This document shows positions 7,076-15,798 of a stretch of DNA of 64,000 nucleotides, in pieces (positions within the stretch are counted from its first letter, which is position 1; the number at the start of each line of letters is the position of its first letter). Origin of the DNA: Georgfuchsia sp049276455 (GTDB taxonomy: Bacteria > Pseudomonadota > Gammaproteobacteria > Burkholderiales > Rhodocyclaceae); contig JBASWL010000026.1 in NCBI GenBank assembly GCA_049276455.1, positions 1-64,000 on the forward strand. The letters run 5' to 3'. The notes under the pieces were generated by a model that made no database searches, was not told the DNA's origin, and saw nothing but the letters and a program-made list of their open reading frames with translations. The translations under genes were made by a program, and so were the position numbers.

Positions 7076-10000
7076 ATGAATACGCCCGACCCCTCGCAAA
7101 AGCTCGGCATCTCCGGCCGCATTGCGCACTACTTTCTCGGCTCGCGACTGACGCCTTTGCTGGCACTGGTGGCGCTGCTGCTCGGCATCTTTGCCGCGCT
7201 GATCACGCCACGCGAGGAAGAGCCGCAGATCAATGTGACCATGGCCAACGTGATGATTCCCTTCCCCGGCGCATCGGCCAAGGATGTGGAACAGATGGTG
7301 GCGACACCCGCCGAGCAGGTACTGTCGCAGATAGCTGATGTCAAGCACGTGTACTCCGTGTCGCGGCCGGGCATGGCGATCGTGACTGTTGAATACGCTG
7401 TCGGCATACCTCGCACCGAAGCCCTGGTGCGGCTGCACGATGTGATCCAGTCGAACAGGGACTGGCTCCCGTCCGGGCTTGGCGTCGGCGAACCCATCGT
7501 CAAGCCGAAGGGCATCGACGACGTGCCGATCGTCGCGCTGACGCTGTATTCGAAACAAGCCGACACTGGCGCATTCGAGCTGGAACGCGTCGCCCACAGC
7601 ATCGAGGCCGAACTGAAGCACGTGAAAGGCACGCGCGAAGTGGCAACCCTTGGCGGCCCCGGCCGTGCCGTCAATATCGCGCTCGATCCGTCGCGCATGC
7701 GCGCCGCCGGGATCACCGTCGCCGACCTGCAGCGCGCCCTGCATTCGGCGAACTCGGGCCGTTCGCTGGGCGACATCGTCAGCGACAATGCCGCCATCGA
7801 AATCGGCACCGGGCCGTTCCTCACCGATGCGCGAGCCGTGTCGGAACTGATCGTCGGCGTGCATGCCGGCCGGCCGGTATTTCTGAACGAAGTGGCAACG
7901 GTTCGCGATGGGCCGCCGGCGCCGGAGCGCTATGTCTGGCACACCATTATCGGCAAGGATGGCGGCGAATATCCGGCAGTGACTATGACCATCACCAAAA
8001 AACCGGGGCAGAACGCGGTCGATGTCGCCGATGCCGTGGTCGCCAAACTCGATTCGCTGAAGAACTCCGTCATCCCCGCCGACGTGCATGTGGATGTCAC
8101 GCGCAACTACGGCGTCACCGCCAACGACAAGGCCACCAAACTGATCCAGAAACTGGTCTTTGCCACGTTCGCCGTCGTGGTGCTGGTTTTCTTTGCCCTT
8201 GGCCGGCGCGAGGCGGCCATCGTCGGCGCCGCGGTTATCCTGACCCTGACCGCAACACTGTTCGCCTCCTGGGCCTGGGGCTTTACGCTCAATCGCGTTT
8301 CGCTGTTCGCGCTGATCTTCTCCATCGGCATCCTCGTTGACGATGCCATTGTCGTTGTGGAAAACATCCACCGCCACATGAAGCTGCAACCGGGCAATCC
8401 GCTCAAGGACATCATTCCCGCCGCAGTCGATGAAGTCGGCGGCCCGACCATCCTCGCCACCTTTACCGTCATCGCCGCATTGATGCCAATGTATTTCGTC
8501 AGCGGCCTGATGGGGCCCTACATGGCGCCGATCCCGATCAACGCCAGCATGGGCATGCTGATCTCGCTGGCCATTGCCTTCATCGTCACGCCCTGGTTGT
8601 CGAGCCTGTGGCTGAAGCCGGCGCATCATGAAGATGCCCTGGCGGCCAGGGCAGCGCCCTGGTTCCGTCGCATTTTCGCGCCCTTCCTCGCAGACGGCAG
8701 TGACAACAACAATGGCAAACGCAACCGCCGCCTGCTCGGTCTGGGCGTATTCGGGCTAATCGTCATTTCGCTGGCGCTACCGGTATTTCAACTCGTCGTG
8801 CTGAAGATGCTGCCGCTCGACAACAAGTCGGAATTCCAGGTCGTGGTCGACATGCCCGCCGGAACGCCACCCGAGCGTACTGCCAGCCTGCTGCATGCGC
8901 TCGGCGCGGAAATCGGCAGGATGCCCGAGGTCCTAAGCTACGAAGCCTATGTCGGACTCGCTGCGCCGATCACCTTCAACGGTCTGGTGCGACAGTACTA
9001 CCTCAGAAGCGGCAGCGATGTCGGCGACATCCAGGTCAATCTGGTGGACAAGCATCATCGCGACGACAAGAGCCATGTAATTGTCGAGCGCATTCGTCCT
9101 GCCCTGCAGAAAATCGCCGCACCCTGGGGCGCGCGCATCAAGGTGGTGGAAGTGCCGCCCGGCCCGCCTGTGCTGGCGCCCATTGTTGCCGAAGTCTACG
9201 GACCCGGCGATGCCACCCGCCTGCAGGTCGCCAAGGCCGTGCGCAAGGTGTTCGACACCACGCCCGGCATTGTCGATGTCGACGACAGCAGCATCATCGC
9301 CGCGTCCAAGCGTGAACTCGTCATCGACCGCCGCAAGGCCGCCCTGCTCGGCATAGCCCAGTCCGACATCGTCAATGCACTGCATGCCGGACTCAGCGGC
9401 GATGGCGTCACATACCTTCATGACGCCAGCAAGTACCCTGCTGTTGCGCAACTGCGCCTGCCCATCGCCGCTCGCGGCGACCTCGACGAACTGCTCAAGC
9501 TCACCGTGCGCAGCAACAGCGGCCAGCTGGTGCCGATACGGGAACTGGTCAGCATTGAAAATGCGGTGCGCGAACAGCCGCTGTATCACAAGGATCTGCT
9601 GCCGGTAACCTATGTCATGGGCGATTTCGTCGGCGGCGCAGACAGCCCGCTCTATGGCCTGTTCGCCATGCGCCCGGCGCTGAGCAAGCTCCAGGTTCCC
9701 GGCGGCGGCACCCTCGGCGAATATTTCATCAATCAGCCCGCCGATCCGCAACGCGAGTTCGCCATCAAGTGGGACGGCGAATGGCAGATCACCTATGAAA
9801 CCTTCCGCGACATGGGCGCCGCCTATGCCGTCGGCCTGATCCTGATCTACCTGCTGGTGGTGGCGCAGTTCGGCTCCTACCTCGCGCCGCTCGTCATCAT
9901 GGCGCCGATCCCGCTCACCATCATCGGCGTCATGCCGGGCCACGCCCTGCTCGGCGCGCAATTCACCGCCACCTCGATGATCGGCATGATGGCGCTGGGC

Positions 10001-10288
10001 GGTATCATCGTGCGCAACTCGATCCTGCTGGTCGACTTCATCAACCTGCAGGTCGAAGCCGGCACGCCGTTCAGGGATGCCGTCGTCAACTCGGCAATTA
10101 CCCGTGCGCAGCCAATTTTGCTTACCGCCTTTTCGGCCATGCTTGGCGCCCTTTTCATCCTCGACGACCCGATCTTCAATGGTCTCGCCGTGTCGCTGAT
10201 CTTCGGCATTTTCGTTTCAACGCTGTTGACGCTGTTGGTTATTCCGTTGCTGTATTACATTGCATACCGTAACAAGTTCGCTCACTGA
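7076..10288 (+). CDS. RND-family efflux pump inner-membrane subunit
   Basis: At 1070 residues this has the full AcrB-type plan: an N-terminal helix, porter domain, central helix bundle, second porter domain and six C-terminal helices. The helix-4 proton relay is intact as GILVDDAIVVVENI, and GGIIVRNSILLVDFI occurs in the helix 10-11 region. The double Asp fits the proton-driven HAE/AcrB type better than the heavy-metal HME type. Substrate is unknown. The start at 7076 is used because it lies just after the adaptor stop; an earlier in-frame start would overlap it. The linked ArsR regulator and cytochrome bd genes suggest a respiratory inhibitor or redox toxin as cargo or signal. Confidence 0.9.
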   Translation: MNTPDPSQKLGISGRIAHYFLGSRLTPLLALVALLLGIFAALITPREEEPQINVTMANVMIPFPGASAKDVEQMVATPAEQVLSQIADVKHVYSVSRPGMAIVTVEYAVGIPRTEALVRLHDVIQSNRDWLPSGLGVGEPIVKPKGIDDVPIVALTLYSKQADTGAFELERVAHSIEAELKHVKGTREVATLGGPGRAVNIALDPSRMRAAGITVADLQRALHSANSGRSLGDIVSDNAAIEIGTGPFLTDARAVSELIVGVHAGRPVFLNEVATVRDGPPAPERYVWHTIIGKDGGEYPAVTMTITKKPGQNAVDVADAVVAKLDSLKNSVIPADVHVDVTRNYGVTANDKATKLIQKLVFATFAVVVLVFFALGRREAAIVGAAVILTLTATLFASWAWGFTLNRVSLFALIFSIGILVDDAIVVVENIHRHMKLQPGNPLKDIIPAAVDEVGGPTILATFTVIAALMPMYFVSGLMGPYMAPIPINASMGMLISLAIAFIVTPWLSSLWLKPAHHEDALAARAAPWFRRIFAPFLADGSDNNNGKRNRRLLGLGVFGLIVISLALPVFQLVVLKMLPLDNKSEFQVVVDMPAGTPPERTASLLHALGAEIGRMPEVLSYEAYVGLAAPITFNGLVRQYYLRSGSDVGDIQVNLVDKHHRDDKSHVIVERIRPALQKIAAPWGARIKVVEVPPGPPVLAPIVAEVYGPGDATRLQVAKAVRKVFDTTPGIVDVDDSSIIAASKRELVIDRRKAALLGIAQSDIVNALHAGLSGDGVTYLHDASKYPAVAQLRLPIAARGDLDELLKLTVRSNSGQLVPIRELVSIENAVREQPLYHKDLLPVTYVMGDFVGGADSPLYGLFAMRPALSKLQVPGGGTLGEYFINQPADPQREFAIKWDGEWQITYETFRDMGAAYAVGLILIYLLVVAQFGSYLAPLVIMAPIPLTIIGVMPGHALLGAQFTATSMIGMMALGGIIVRNSILLVDFINLQVEAGTPFRDAVVNSAITRAQPILLTAFSAMLGALFILDDPIFNGLAVSLIFGIFVSTLLTLLVIPLLYYIAYRNKFAH

Positions 10289-10300
10289 AGGAGACCCATC

Positions 10301-10510
10301 ATGACATCCTGGCAACTCGTGCGCATCATCGCCGGCACATTCATCCTGTTCTCGCTCGCCCTTGGCGTTCCCGAAAGCCCGCTGTTCATCAGCAAATACT
10401 GGCTCTGGTTCACCGCCTTCGTCGGCGCCAACCTGCTGCAAAGCGGTTTCACGCGCTGGTGCCTGATGGAAAAAATCATGTCCAAGCTCGGCGCAAAATC
10501 AGGAAGCTGA
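10301..10510 (+). CDS. DUF2892 small membrane protein, second copy
   Basis: This 69-residue protein has two hydrophobic helices separated by LGVPESPLFISKYWLW, then FTAFVGANLLQSGFTRWCLMEKIM. This is the C-terminal DUF2892 pattern, with a single Cys in TRWCLMEKI. GAAGGAG lies seven bases before the ATG. It follows the RND pump by twelve bases and precedes cydP. Together with the copy on the other arm of this locus it brackets the regulator and efflux genes with related proteins, which suggests a common sulfur-linked physiology; this is inference. Confidence 0.82.
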   Translation: MTSWQLVRIIAGTFILFSLALGVPESPLFISKYWLWFTAFVGANLLQSGFTRWCLMEKIMSKLGAKSGS

Positions 10511-10522
10511 TTTCAGAAAATC

Positions 10523-10759
10523 ATGCTTATTCCACCGTACAACATGCACACAAGAGATCGTGCTTCCAAGCCGCCAGCCGGAATCGGTCTGCGCCGACGG
10601 TTGCGGCGGGAGCTCATTGCCATGGTGTTGCTGAAGTTGTGTTTGTTGTACGTAGCATGGCAGCTCTGGTTCAATGAGCCGGTTGCGCACCATATGAATG
10701 TGGCACCGGAAAAACTGGCGGAACATTTTTTTGACAAAGCCAGCCCTGACACCCCCTGA
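10523..10759 (+). CDS. cydP: Cytochrome bd oxidase small subunit CydP-like
   Basis: This 78-residue protein has a basic N-terminus, RRRLRRELIAMVLLKLCLLYVAWQLWF as one membrane helix, and a short polar tail. It matches the small CydP protein often placed directly before cydA in betaproteobacteria. CydP is thought to accompany the CydAB oxidase in the inner membrane. The start is uncertain: ATG at 10523 has only a distant AGGAAG, while the ATG at 10544 lacks a ribosome-binding site. It ends 15 bases before cydA. Confidence 0.75.
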   Translation: MLIPPYNMHTRDRASKPPAGIGLRRRLRRELIAMVLLKLCLLYVAWQLWFNEPVAHHMNVAPEKLAEHFFDKASPDTP

Positions 10760-10774
10760 CTACAGGAGCACACG

Positions 10775-12334
10775 ATGATTTCCCCCGATGACCTGGTGAA
10801 CCTGTCGCGCCTGCAGTTCGCCGCGACAGCGATGTTCCACTTCCTGTTTGTGCCCCTGACTCTGGGTCTGAGCTGGATTCTGGTAATCTGCGAATCGGTT
10901 TTCGTCATGACCGGCCAGCCCATCTACAAGGACATGACGCGCTTCTGGGGCAAATTGTTCGGCATCAACTTCGCCATGGGGGTGGCGACCGGCCTGACCA
11001 TGGAGTTCCAGTTCGGCACCAACTGGGCCTACTACTCGCATTATGTCGGCGACATCTTCGGCGTGCCGCTGGCGATCGAAGGCCTGATGGCCTTCTTTCT
11101 GGAATCGACCTTCGTCGGCCTGTTCTTTTTTGGCTGGGACCGCCTGGGCAGGGTGGCTCACCTGATCGTCACGTCCCTGCTGGCGCTGGGTACCAACTTC
11201 TCCGCGCTGTGGATCCTGATCGCCAACGGCTGGATGCAGAATCCGGTCGGCGCCGCGTTCAACGAGCACACCATGCGCATGGAGTTGACCAGCATCGGCC
11301 AGGTGTTCTTCAACCCGGTGGCGCAGGTGAAATTCGTGCATACGGTGGCAGCAGGTTACGTCACCGGTTCCATGTTCGTGCTTGGCATATCCGCCTGGTA
11401 CCTGCTGCAGGCGCGCGACACCCGCTTCGCGATCCGCTCGTTCGCGGTCGCCGCCGGCTTCGGGCTGGCCTCGGCGCTCTCGGTCGTCGTGCTTGGCGAC
11501 GAGTCCGGCTACAACACCGGTGAAGTGCAGAAAGTGAAGCTCGCCACCTTCGAGGCCGAATGGGAAACAAAGCCGGCACCCGCGGGAATTACCCTGTTCG
11601 GCTGGCCCGATCAGAAAACCGAAACGACAAAATATGCCGTCAAGATTCCCTATGTGCTTGGTCTTATCGCCACGCGCTCGACGGATCAGCCGGTGGTCGG
11701 CATCAAGGAACTCAAGGGCATCCATGAACTGCGCATTCGCAGCGGCATGCTGGCTTACGCGGCGCTGTCCCGCATCAAGAGCGGGGATGCCGGTCCTGCG
11801 ATGAAACAGCAATTCGATCAGCACAAGGCCGATCTCGGCTATGGATTGCTGTTGAAGAAATACACGCCCAACGTGATCGATGCCAGCGAAACGCAAATCG
11901 CGCAGGCGGTTGATGACACCATTCCACAAGTGGCGCCCATGTTCTGGGCATTCCGCGGCATGGTCGGACTTGGCCTGCTATTCCTGTTCATTTTCGGCGC
12001 AAGCTTTCTGGCGCTGGCGCAAAAACGCCTGGCGCCTAAGCGCTGGCTGCTGCGGCTGTGCCTGTTCGCGATTCCGCTGCCCTGGCTGGCCTCGGAACTG
12101 GGCTGGTTCGTCGCCGAATACGGGCGGCAGCCGTGGACCATCTCGGGTGTTTTGCCGACGTTCCTCTCCGTGTCCAGCCTCGATAGCGGACAGGTGTGGG
12201 CCAGCCTGATCGGCATCAGTTCGATCTACACGGCGTTGTTCGTCGCCGAAATGTATCTGATGCTGAAATACATCCGCCTCGGGCCCGATTCCGTGCGCAT
12301 GCCGCACGCCGCAGCCCAACCTTCCGCCGCTTGA
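10775..12334 (+). CDS. cydA: Cytochrome bd ubiquinol oxidase subunit I
   Basis: CydA carries hemes b558, b595 and d and oxidises quinol while reducing O2 to water. At 519 residues it is full length. The axial His of LQFAATAMFHFLF (H22) and the GRQPWTISGVLPT segment are present. The Q-loop is the long type, with the stretch EWETKPAPAGITLFGWPDQ as in E. coli. Bd oxidases have high O2 affinity and resist sulfide and NO. Here the gene continues the operon begun by the RND genes. AGGAG precedes the ATG. Expression is therefore plausibly tied to the ArsR-family sensor. Confidence 0.97.
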   Translation: MISPDDLVNLSRLQFAATAMFHFLFVPLTLGLSWILVICESVFVMTGQPIYKDMTRFWGKLFGINFAMGVATGLTMEFQFGTNWAYYSHYVGDIFGVPLAIEGLMAFFLESTFVGLFFFGWDRLGRVAHLIVTSLLALGTNFSALWILIANGWMQNPVGAAFNEHTMRMELTSIGQVFFNPVAQVKFVHTVAAGYVTGSMFVLGISAWYLLQARDTRFAIRSFAVAAGFGLASALSVVVLGDESGYNTGEVQKVKLATFEAEWETKPAPAGITLFGWPDQKTETTKYAVKIPYVLGLIATRSTDQPVVGIKELKGIHELRIRSGMLAYAALSRIKSGDAGPAMKQQFDQHKADLGYGLLLKKYTPNVIDASETQIAQAVDDTIPQVAPMFWAFRGMVGLGLLFLFIFGASFLALAQKRLAPKRWLLRLCLFAIPLPWLASELGWFVAEYGRQPWTISGVLPTFLSVSSLDSGQVWASLIGISSIYTALFVAEMYLMLKYIRLGPDSVRMPHAAAQPSAA

Positions 12335-12344
12335 GGAGACGACC

Positions 12345-13481
12345 ATGCTCGATTACGAAACGCTCAAGCTGATCTGGTGGGTCATTGTGGTCACGCTGCT
12401 GGTCGGCTTCGCGCTGATGGACGGCTTCGACCTCGGCGTCGGCATCCTGCTGCCCTTCGTCGGCCGCAACGACGACGAGCGCCGCGTCGCCATCAATGTC
12501 GTCGGCCCGACCTGGGAAGGCAACCAGGTCTGGCTGGTGCTCGGCGGCGGCGCCGTGTTCGCGGCCTGGCCGCTGGTGTATGCCGCGGGCTTCTCCGCCT
12601 TCTATCTGGCGCTGATCCTGACGCTGTGCGCGCTGTTCCTGCGCCCGGTCGGCTTCGACTACCGCAGCAAGGTGCCTGATCCGCGCTGGCGCAGCTTCTG
12701 GGACTGGGGCCTGTTTGTCGGCGGACTGGTACCGGCCATCGTGTTCGGCGTCGCCATCGGCAACCTGTTCACCGGCGTCGACTTCGCCTTCGACAGCAGC
12801 ATGCACATCAGCTATGGCCGCGGACTGCTGCATCAGCTCAATCCCTTCAGCCTGTATTGCGGCATCGTCTCGGCCGCCATGCTCGCACTGCATGGCGGCG
12901 CGCTGCTGGTATTGCGTACCGAGGGCAAGGTGTTCCTGCGCAGCCGCCGCATAGTCATCGCGCTGGGCCTGCTGCTGGCGCTGCTGTTCGCGCTGGGCGG
13001 CTTCTGGCTAAAAGGCATGAACGGCTATGCCATCATCACGGGCGGAGATCCCGCCCTGGCATTGACGCCATTTGACAAGACGGTGTCGGTGAGCGGCGGC
13101 CAGTGGCTGACCAACTACGCGCGCTGGCAATGGCTCTGGCTGCTGCCCTGTGCCGGTATCGCCGGCGCCATGTTTGCCAGCGCATCGGCCTGGCTGCGCT
13201 GGCGCTGGCCGACTTTTCTCGCCAGTGGTGTCACTGTGACAGCGATCGTCTCCACCGCGGCGATATCGCTGTTTCCTTTCATCCTGCCCTCCAGCCTGGA
13301 CCCGAACAGCAGCCTGACCTTGTGGGACGCAGTATCGAGTCACAAGACGCTGTGGGTAATGCTGCTGGTGGTACTGATTTTCCTGCCCATCGTCCTTGTC
13401 TATACAGGCTGGGTATATCGCGTGCTGCGCGGGCGTGTCACGGTCGAGAATATCCGCCGCGATTCGCACACTGCTTATTGA
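12345..13481 (+). CDS. cydB: Cytochrome bd ubiquinol oxidase subunit II
   Basis: CydB pairs with CydA as the second core subunit in the inner membrane. The 378-residue product begins MLDYETLKLIWWVIVVTLL, followed by GFALMDGFDLGVGILLPFVG and GPTWEGNQVWLVLGGGAVFAAWP, both hallmark CydB blocks. About eight membrane helices are visible, and the length is normal for the family. It follows cydA by ten bases with its own GAGGAGAC site and is followed by cydX after twelve bases. Nothing appears damaged. Confidence 0.97.
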   Translation: MLDYETLKLIWWVIVVTLLVGFALMDGFDLGVGILLPFVGRNDDERRVAINVVGPTWEGNQVWLVLGGGAVFAAWPLVYAAGFSAFYLALILTLCALFLRPVGFDYRSKVPDPRWRSFWDWGLFVGGLVPAIVFGVAIGNLFTGVDFAFDSSMHISYGRGLLHQLNPFSLYCGIVSAAMLALHGGALLVLRTEGKVFLRSRRIVIALGLLLALLFALGGFWLKGMNGYAIITGGDPALALTPFDKTVSVSGGQWLTNYARWQWLWLLPCAGIAGAMFASASAWLRWRWPTFLASGVTVTAIVSTAAISLFPFILPSSLDPNSSLTLWDAVSSHKTLWVMLLVVLIFLPIVLVYTGWVYRVLRGRVTVENIRRDSHTAY

Positions 13482-13493
13482 GGAGGAAACATC

Positions 13494-13646
13494 ATGTGGT
13501 ACTTCACCTGGATACTCGGCCTCGGCCTCGCGCTTGCTTTCGGCATCATCAATGTCATGTGGCTGGAAGCCAATTACAGCTTCGGCGAGCGCACGGAAGA
13601 CCAGACGCACAAGCGTTTTGAAGACGCCCGGGACAAGGCGGAATGA
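13494..13646 (+). CDS. cydX: Cytochrome bd oxidase small subunit CydX
   Basis: This 50-codon gene encodes MWYFTWILGLGLALAFGIIN and continues VMWLEANYSFGERTED, ending in a charged tail. The MWYFxWILG start, single helix and LE motif identify CydX, which stabilises the CydAB heme site. AGGAGGAAAC gives a strong ribosome-binding site. The stop TGA overlaps the ATG of the downstream methyltransferase gene. It is easily missed because of its length. Its presence with CydP gives a four-subunit bd oxidase set. Confidence 0.93.
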   Translation: MWYFTWILGLGLALAFGIINVMWLEANYSFGERTEDQTHKRFEDARDKAE

Positions 13647-14278
13647 ACCAGGAAGAGATGTGGAGTTCCCGCTATAGTGATGCGGGAGAAGATTATCTAT
13701 TCGGCACGCAGCCCAACCGCTTCCTCGCTCATCACAGCAAACTGCTGCAATCAGGGCAATACGCACTTTCTGTTGCTGACGGCGAGGGACGCAATTCCGT
13801 CTGGCTGGCTGAACAGGGGCTGCATGTCACGGCCGTTGAAATTTCCGCAATCGCCGTCGAGAAAGCAAGAAAACTGGCGCAGGGCAGGCATGTCGAGGTT
13901 AACTTCCTGATTGCCGACATGCTGCATGCTGACTGGCCGCCGGCTAATCTCGCAGAAACTTTCGACTTGGTGGTCGGCATTTTCATACAGTTCGCCGGAC
14001 CGGCCGAACGTAAACATCAGTTTTCCGCGATGAAACGGGCAACGCGTCCCGGCGGCAGCATCCTGCTGCAGGGCTATACACCCAAGCAACTTGAATACGG
14101 CACCGGCGGCCCTTCAGTCATCGAGAATCTCTACACTGCTGACATGTTGCGCAACACCTTCTCCGATTGGCTTATCGAAGAACTGGTCGAATACGAAGAA
14201 GACATTGAAGAAGGCGCGGGGCACAAGGGACGCTCGGCGCTGATCGGACTGGTCGCACGCAAACTTGCCGGAAAATAA
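13643..14278 (+). CDS. Class I SAM-dependent methyltransferase
   Basis: The 211-residue protein has the Rossmann methyltransferase core: ALSVADGEGRNSVWLAEQG (motif I), HVTAVEISAIAVEKA with the ribose-binding Glu, NFLIADML (motif II) and TRPGGSILLQGYT. It resembles the TehB-like or thiopurine-type small-molecule methyltransferases that detoxify metalloids and thiols. It overlaps cydX by four bases in an ATGA junction, so it is translationally coupled to the bd oxidase genes. A detoxification role alongside the efflux pump is reasonable but inferred. The substrate is unknown. Confidence 0.85.
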   Translation: MNQEEMWSSRYSDAGEDYLFGTQPNRFLAHHSKLLQSGQYALSVADGEGRNSVWLAEQGLHVTAVEISAIAVEKARKLAQGRHVEVNFLIADMLHADWPPANLAETFDLVVGIFIQFAGPAERKHQFSAMKRATRPGGSILLQGYTPKQLEYGTGGPSVIENLYTADMLRNTFSDWLIEELVEYEEDIEEGAGHKGRSALIGLVARKLAGK

Positions 14279-14392
14279 GGCTATCAGTGACCGGTGATTA
14301 ACCTTCACTTCGCAATCCACTGCTCAAGGAAAGCTGCGGTAATCGCTATGGCATAAAGGAAGGGGATAGCTTGCCTTTGGCGTCGCTACCGC

Positions 14393-15685
14393 TTATTCAT
14401 GCAGGCGGATATTCCGTTTCGTCAGCCGGTAAGCACCCTCGATCAATATCGCCAGCGTGAGCATCGCCGCGAGCACCCACATTTTGTCTGGCGCGGTCCG
14501 CGCCGTCTGCCAGATCAACGCGCCCAGGGCAAGCAGACATGCAATGGCACCGGCGGCCGAAATCCAGCCGCGGCTGTGCGTGTGCGGCGCATGACGCGCG
14601 TTGGCGGCATTGACCGCGGCGAAGATCAACAGAAACCCGGCGCTGCCCAGCGTCGCGATGCTGGTCAGGTCAAAGGTGTTGGCCACGAACAGCGTCAGCC
14701 CGGCGGTGATGAGCAGTCCTTCCACCGGCTGGCCCCACACCTTGCGCTCCAGCACTGCCGGTAATTCACCGTCGCGCGCGATGCAGTAACTCAAACGCGC
14801 CGCGCCGTAGAGTGTGGCGTTGATCGCGGAAGCCGTGGACAGCATTGCCGCTATCGCGATCAGCGTGAAGCCGGCCTGCCCAAGAAATGGCCGCGCCGCT
14901 TCCGCCAGCGCGTAGTCCTTGGCCGCAACGATTTTGTCCACCGGAAGATTGCCCACCGTCACCAGCGCGACCAGCACATAGAGTGCGACCACAAACCCGA
15001 CCGCCGTGTAGTACGCGCGCGGCAGGGTCTTCGCCACGTCGCGCACGTCGTTGGCCGTGTTGGCAATCAACTCGAAGCCTTCGTAGGCCAGGAAAATAAT
15101 CATCCCGCCCGCGGCCAGCTGCAGCGGCGGCGACCATGAACCCGGAGCGACCTGGGCGGCGTCGATGCCAAATAGACCGACGCCGACGAACAACAGCAGG
15201 ATCGCCACTTTCAATCCGACAATCCAGATCTCCGCCTTGCCGATCAATTCCGCATTGAGCAGATTGATTCCGGTGATCGCAATAACGACGAGACTGATCA
15301 GCGTGTGTTTGCCGGTCGCCTGCAAGGCTTGCGGCAGAAAGGTCGCGCCGTAACTGCCGAACGCGAATGCGTACAGCGACAGCATCACCACGTAGCTGAG
15401 CCATAGCAGCACGTTCAGGCTACCGGTAAACATGCCCGCGCCGAACGTGCGGTCGAGGAAGCTGACCGTGCCGCCACGACTCGGATAAGCGACGGAAAGC
15501 TTGGCGTACGAATACGCGGTCAGCAGCGCCACCATGCCCGCCAGCGCAAAGGCCAGCGGCGTACCGCCGTGCGCCATTTGCACGGCCAGCCCCAGCACCG
15601 CGAAAATGCCTCCGCCAACCATGCCGCCGATGCCGAGTGCAACCACCGCCCACAAGCCCATCTTGTCCTCGCCAGCTTTGCTCAT
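14393..15685 (-). CDS. APC-family amino acid/polyamine permease
   Basis: The 430-residue protein has about twelve membrane helices and the APC entry signature GLWAVVALGIGGMVGGGIFAVLG, with the unwound helix-1 GGMVGGGIF motif. Helix 6 reads GGMIIFLAYEGFELIANTANDV, matching the YEGFE/ANxANDV pattern of the basic APC group. Such carriers move amino acids or polyamines by proton coupling or exchange. The start at MSKAGEDKMG leaves a short cytosolic N-terminus. It stands alone and is convergent with the methyltransferase gene. The substrate cannot be assigned. Confidence 0.88.
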   Translation of the reverse strand: MSKAGEDKMGLWAVVALGIGGMVGGGIFAVLGLAVQMAHGGTPLAFALAGMVALLTAYSYAKLSVAYPSRGGTVSFLDRTFGAGMFTGSLNVLLWLSYVVMLSLYAFAFGSYGATFLPQALQATGKHTLISLVVIAITGINLLNAELIGKAEIWIVGLKVAILLLFVGVGLFGIDAAQVAPGSWSPPLQLAAGGMIIFLAYEGFELIANTANDVRDVAKTLPRAYYTAVGFVVALYVLVALVTVGNLPVDKIVAAKDYALAEAARPFLGQAGFTLIAIAAMLSTASAINATLYGAARLSYCIARDGELPAVLERKVWGQPVEGLLITAGLTLFVANTFDLTSIATLGSAGFLLIFAAVNAANARHAPHTHSRGWISAAGAIACLLALGALIWQTARTAPDKMWVLAAMLTLAILIEGAYRLTKRNIRLHE

Positions 15686-15798
15686 TCGCCGATCATCTCC
15701 TGCTTACCGAAACAAAGCCCTGTTACTATGGTTCCCGACCAGAATAGGCCGCTCCGTAAAACGATTCGTATTACCTTGCAAAACATTTCATTGGCTGG

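Noticed and set aside
6902..8629. Long leftward open frame opposite the RND genes
   Set aside because: It is antisense to the clearly coding RND pump and is rich in His, Asp, Gln and Arg with no domain; it arises from codon bias in GC-rich DNA. Similar shadows opposite cydA (10760-11929), the helicase (23665-24912) and glmM (28165-29190) were dropped for the same reason.
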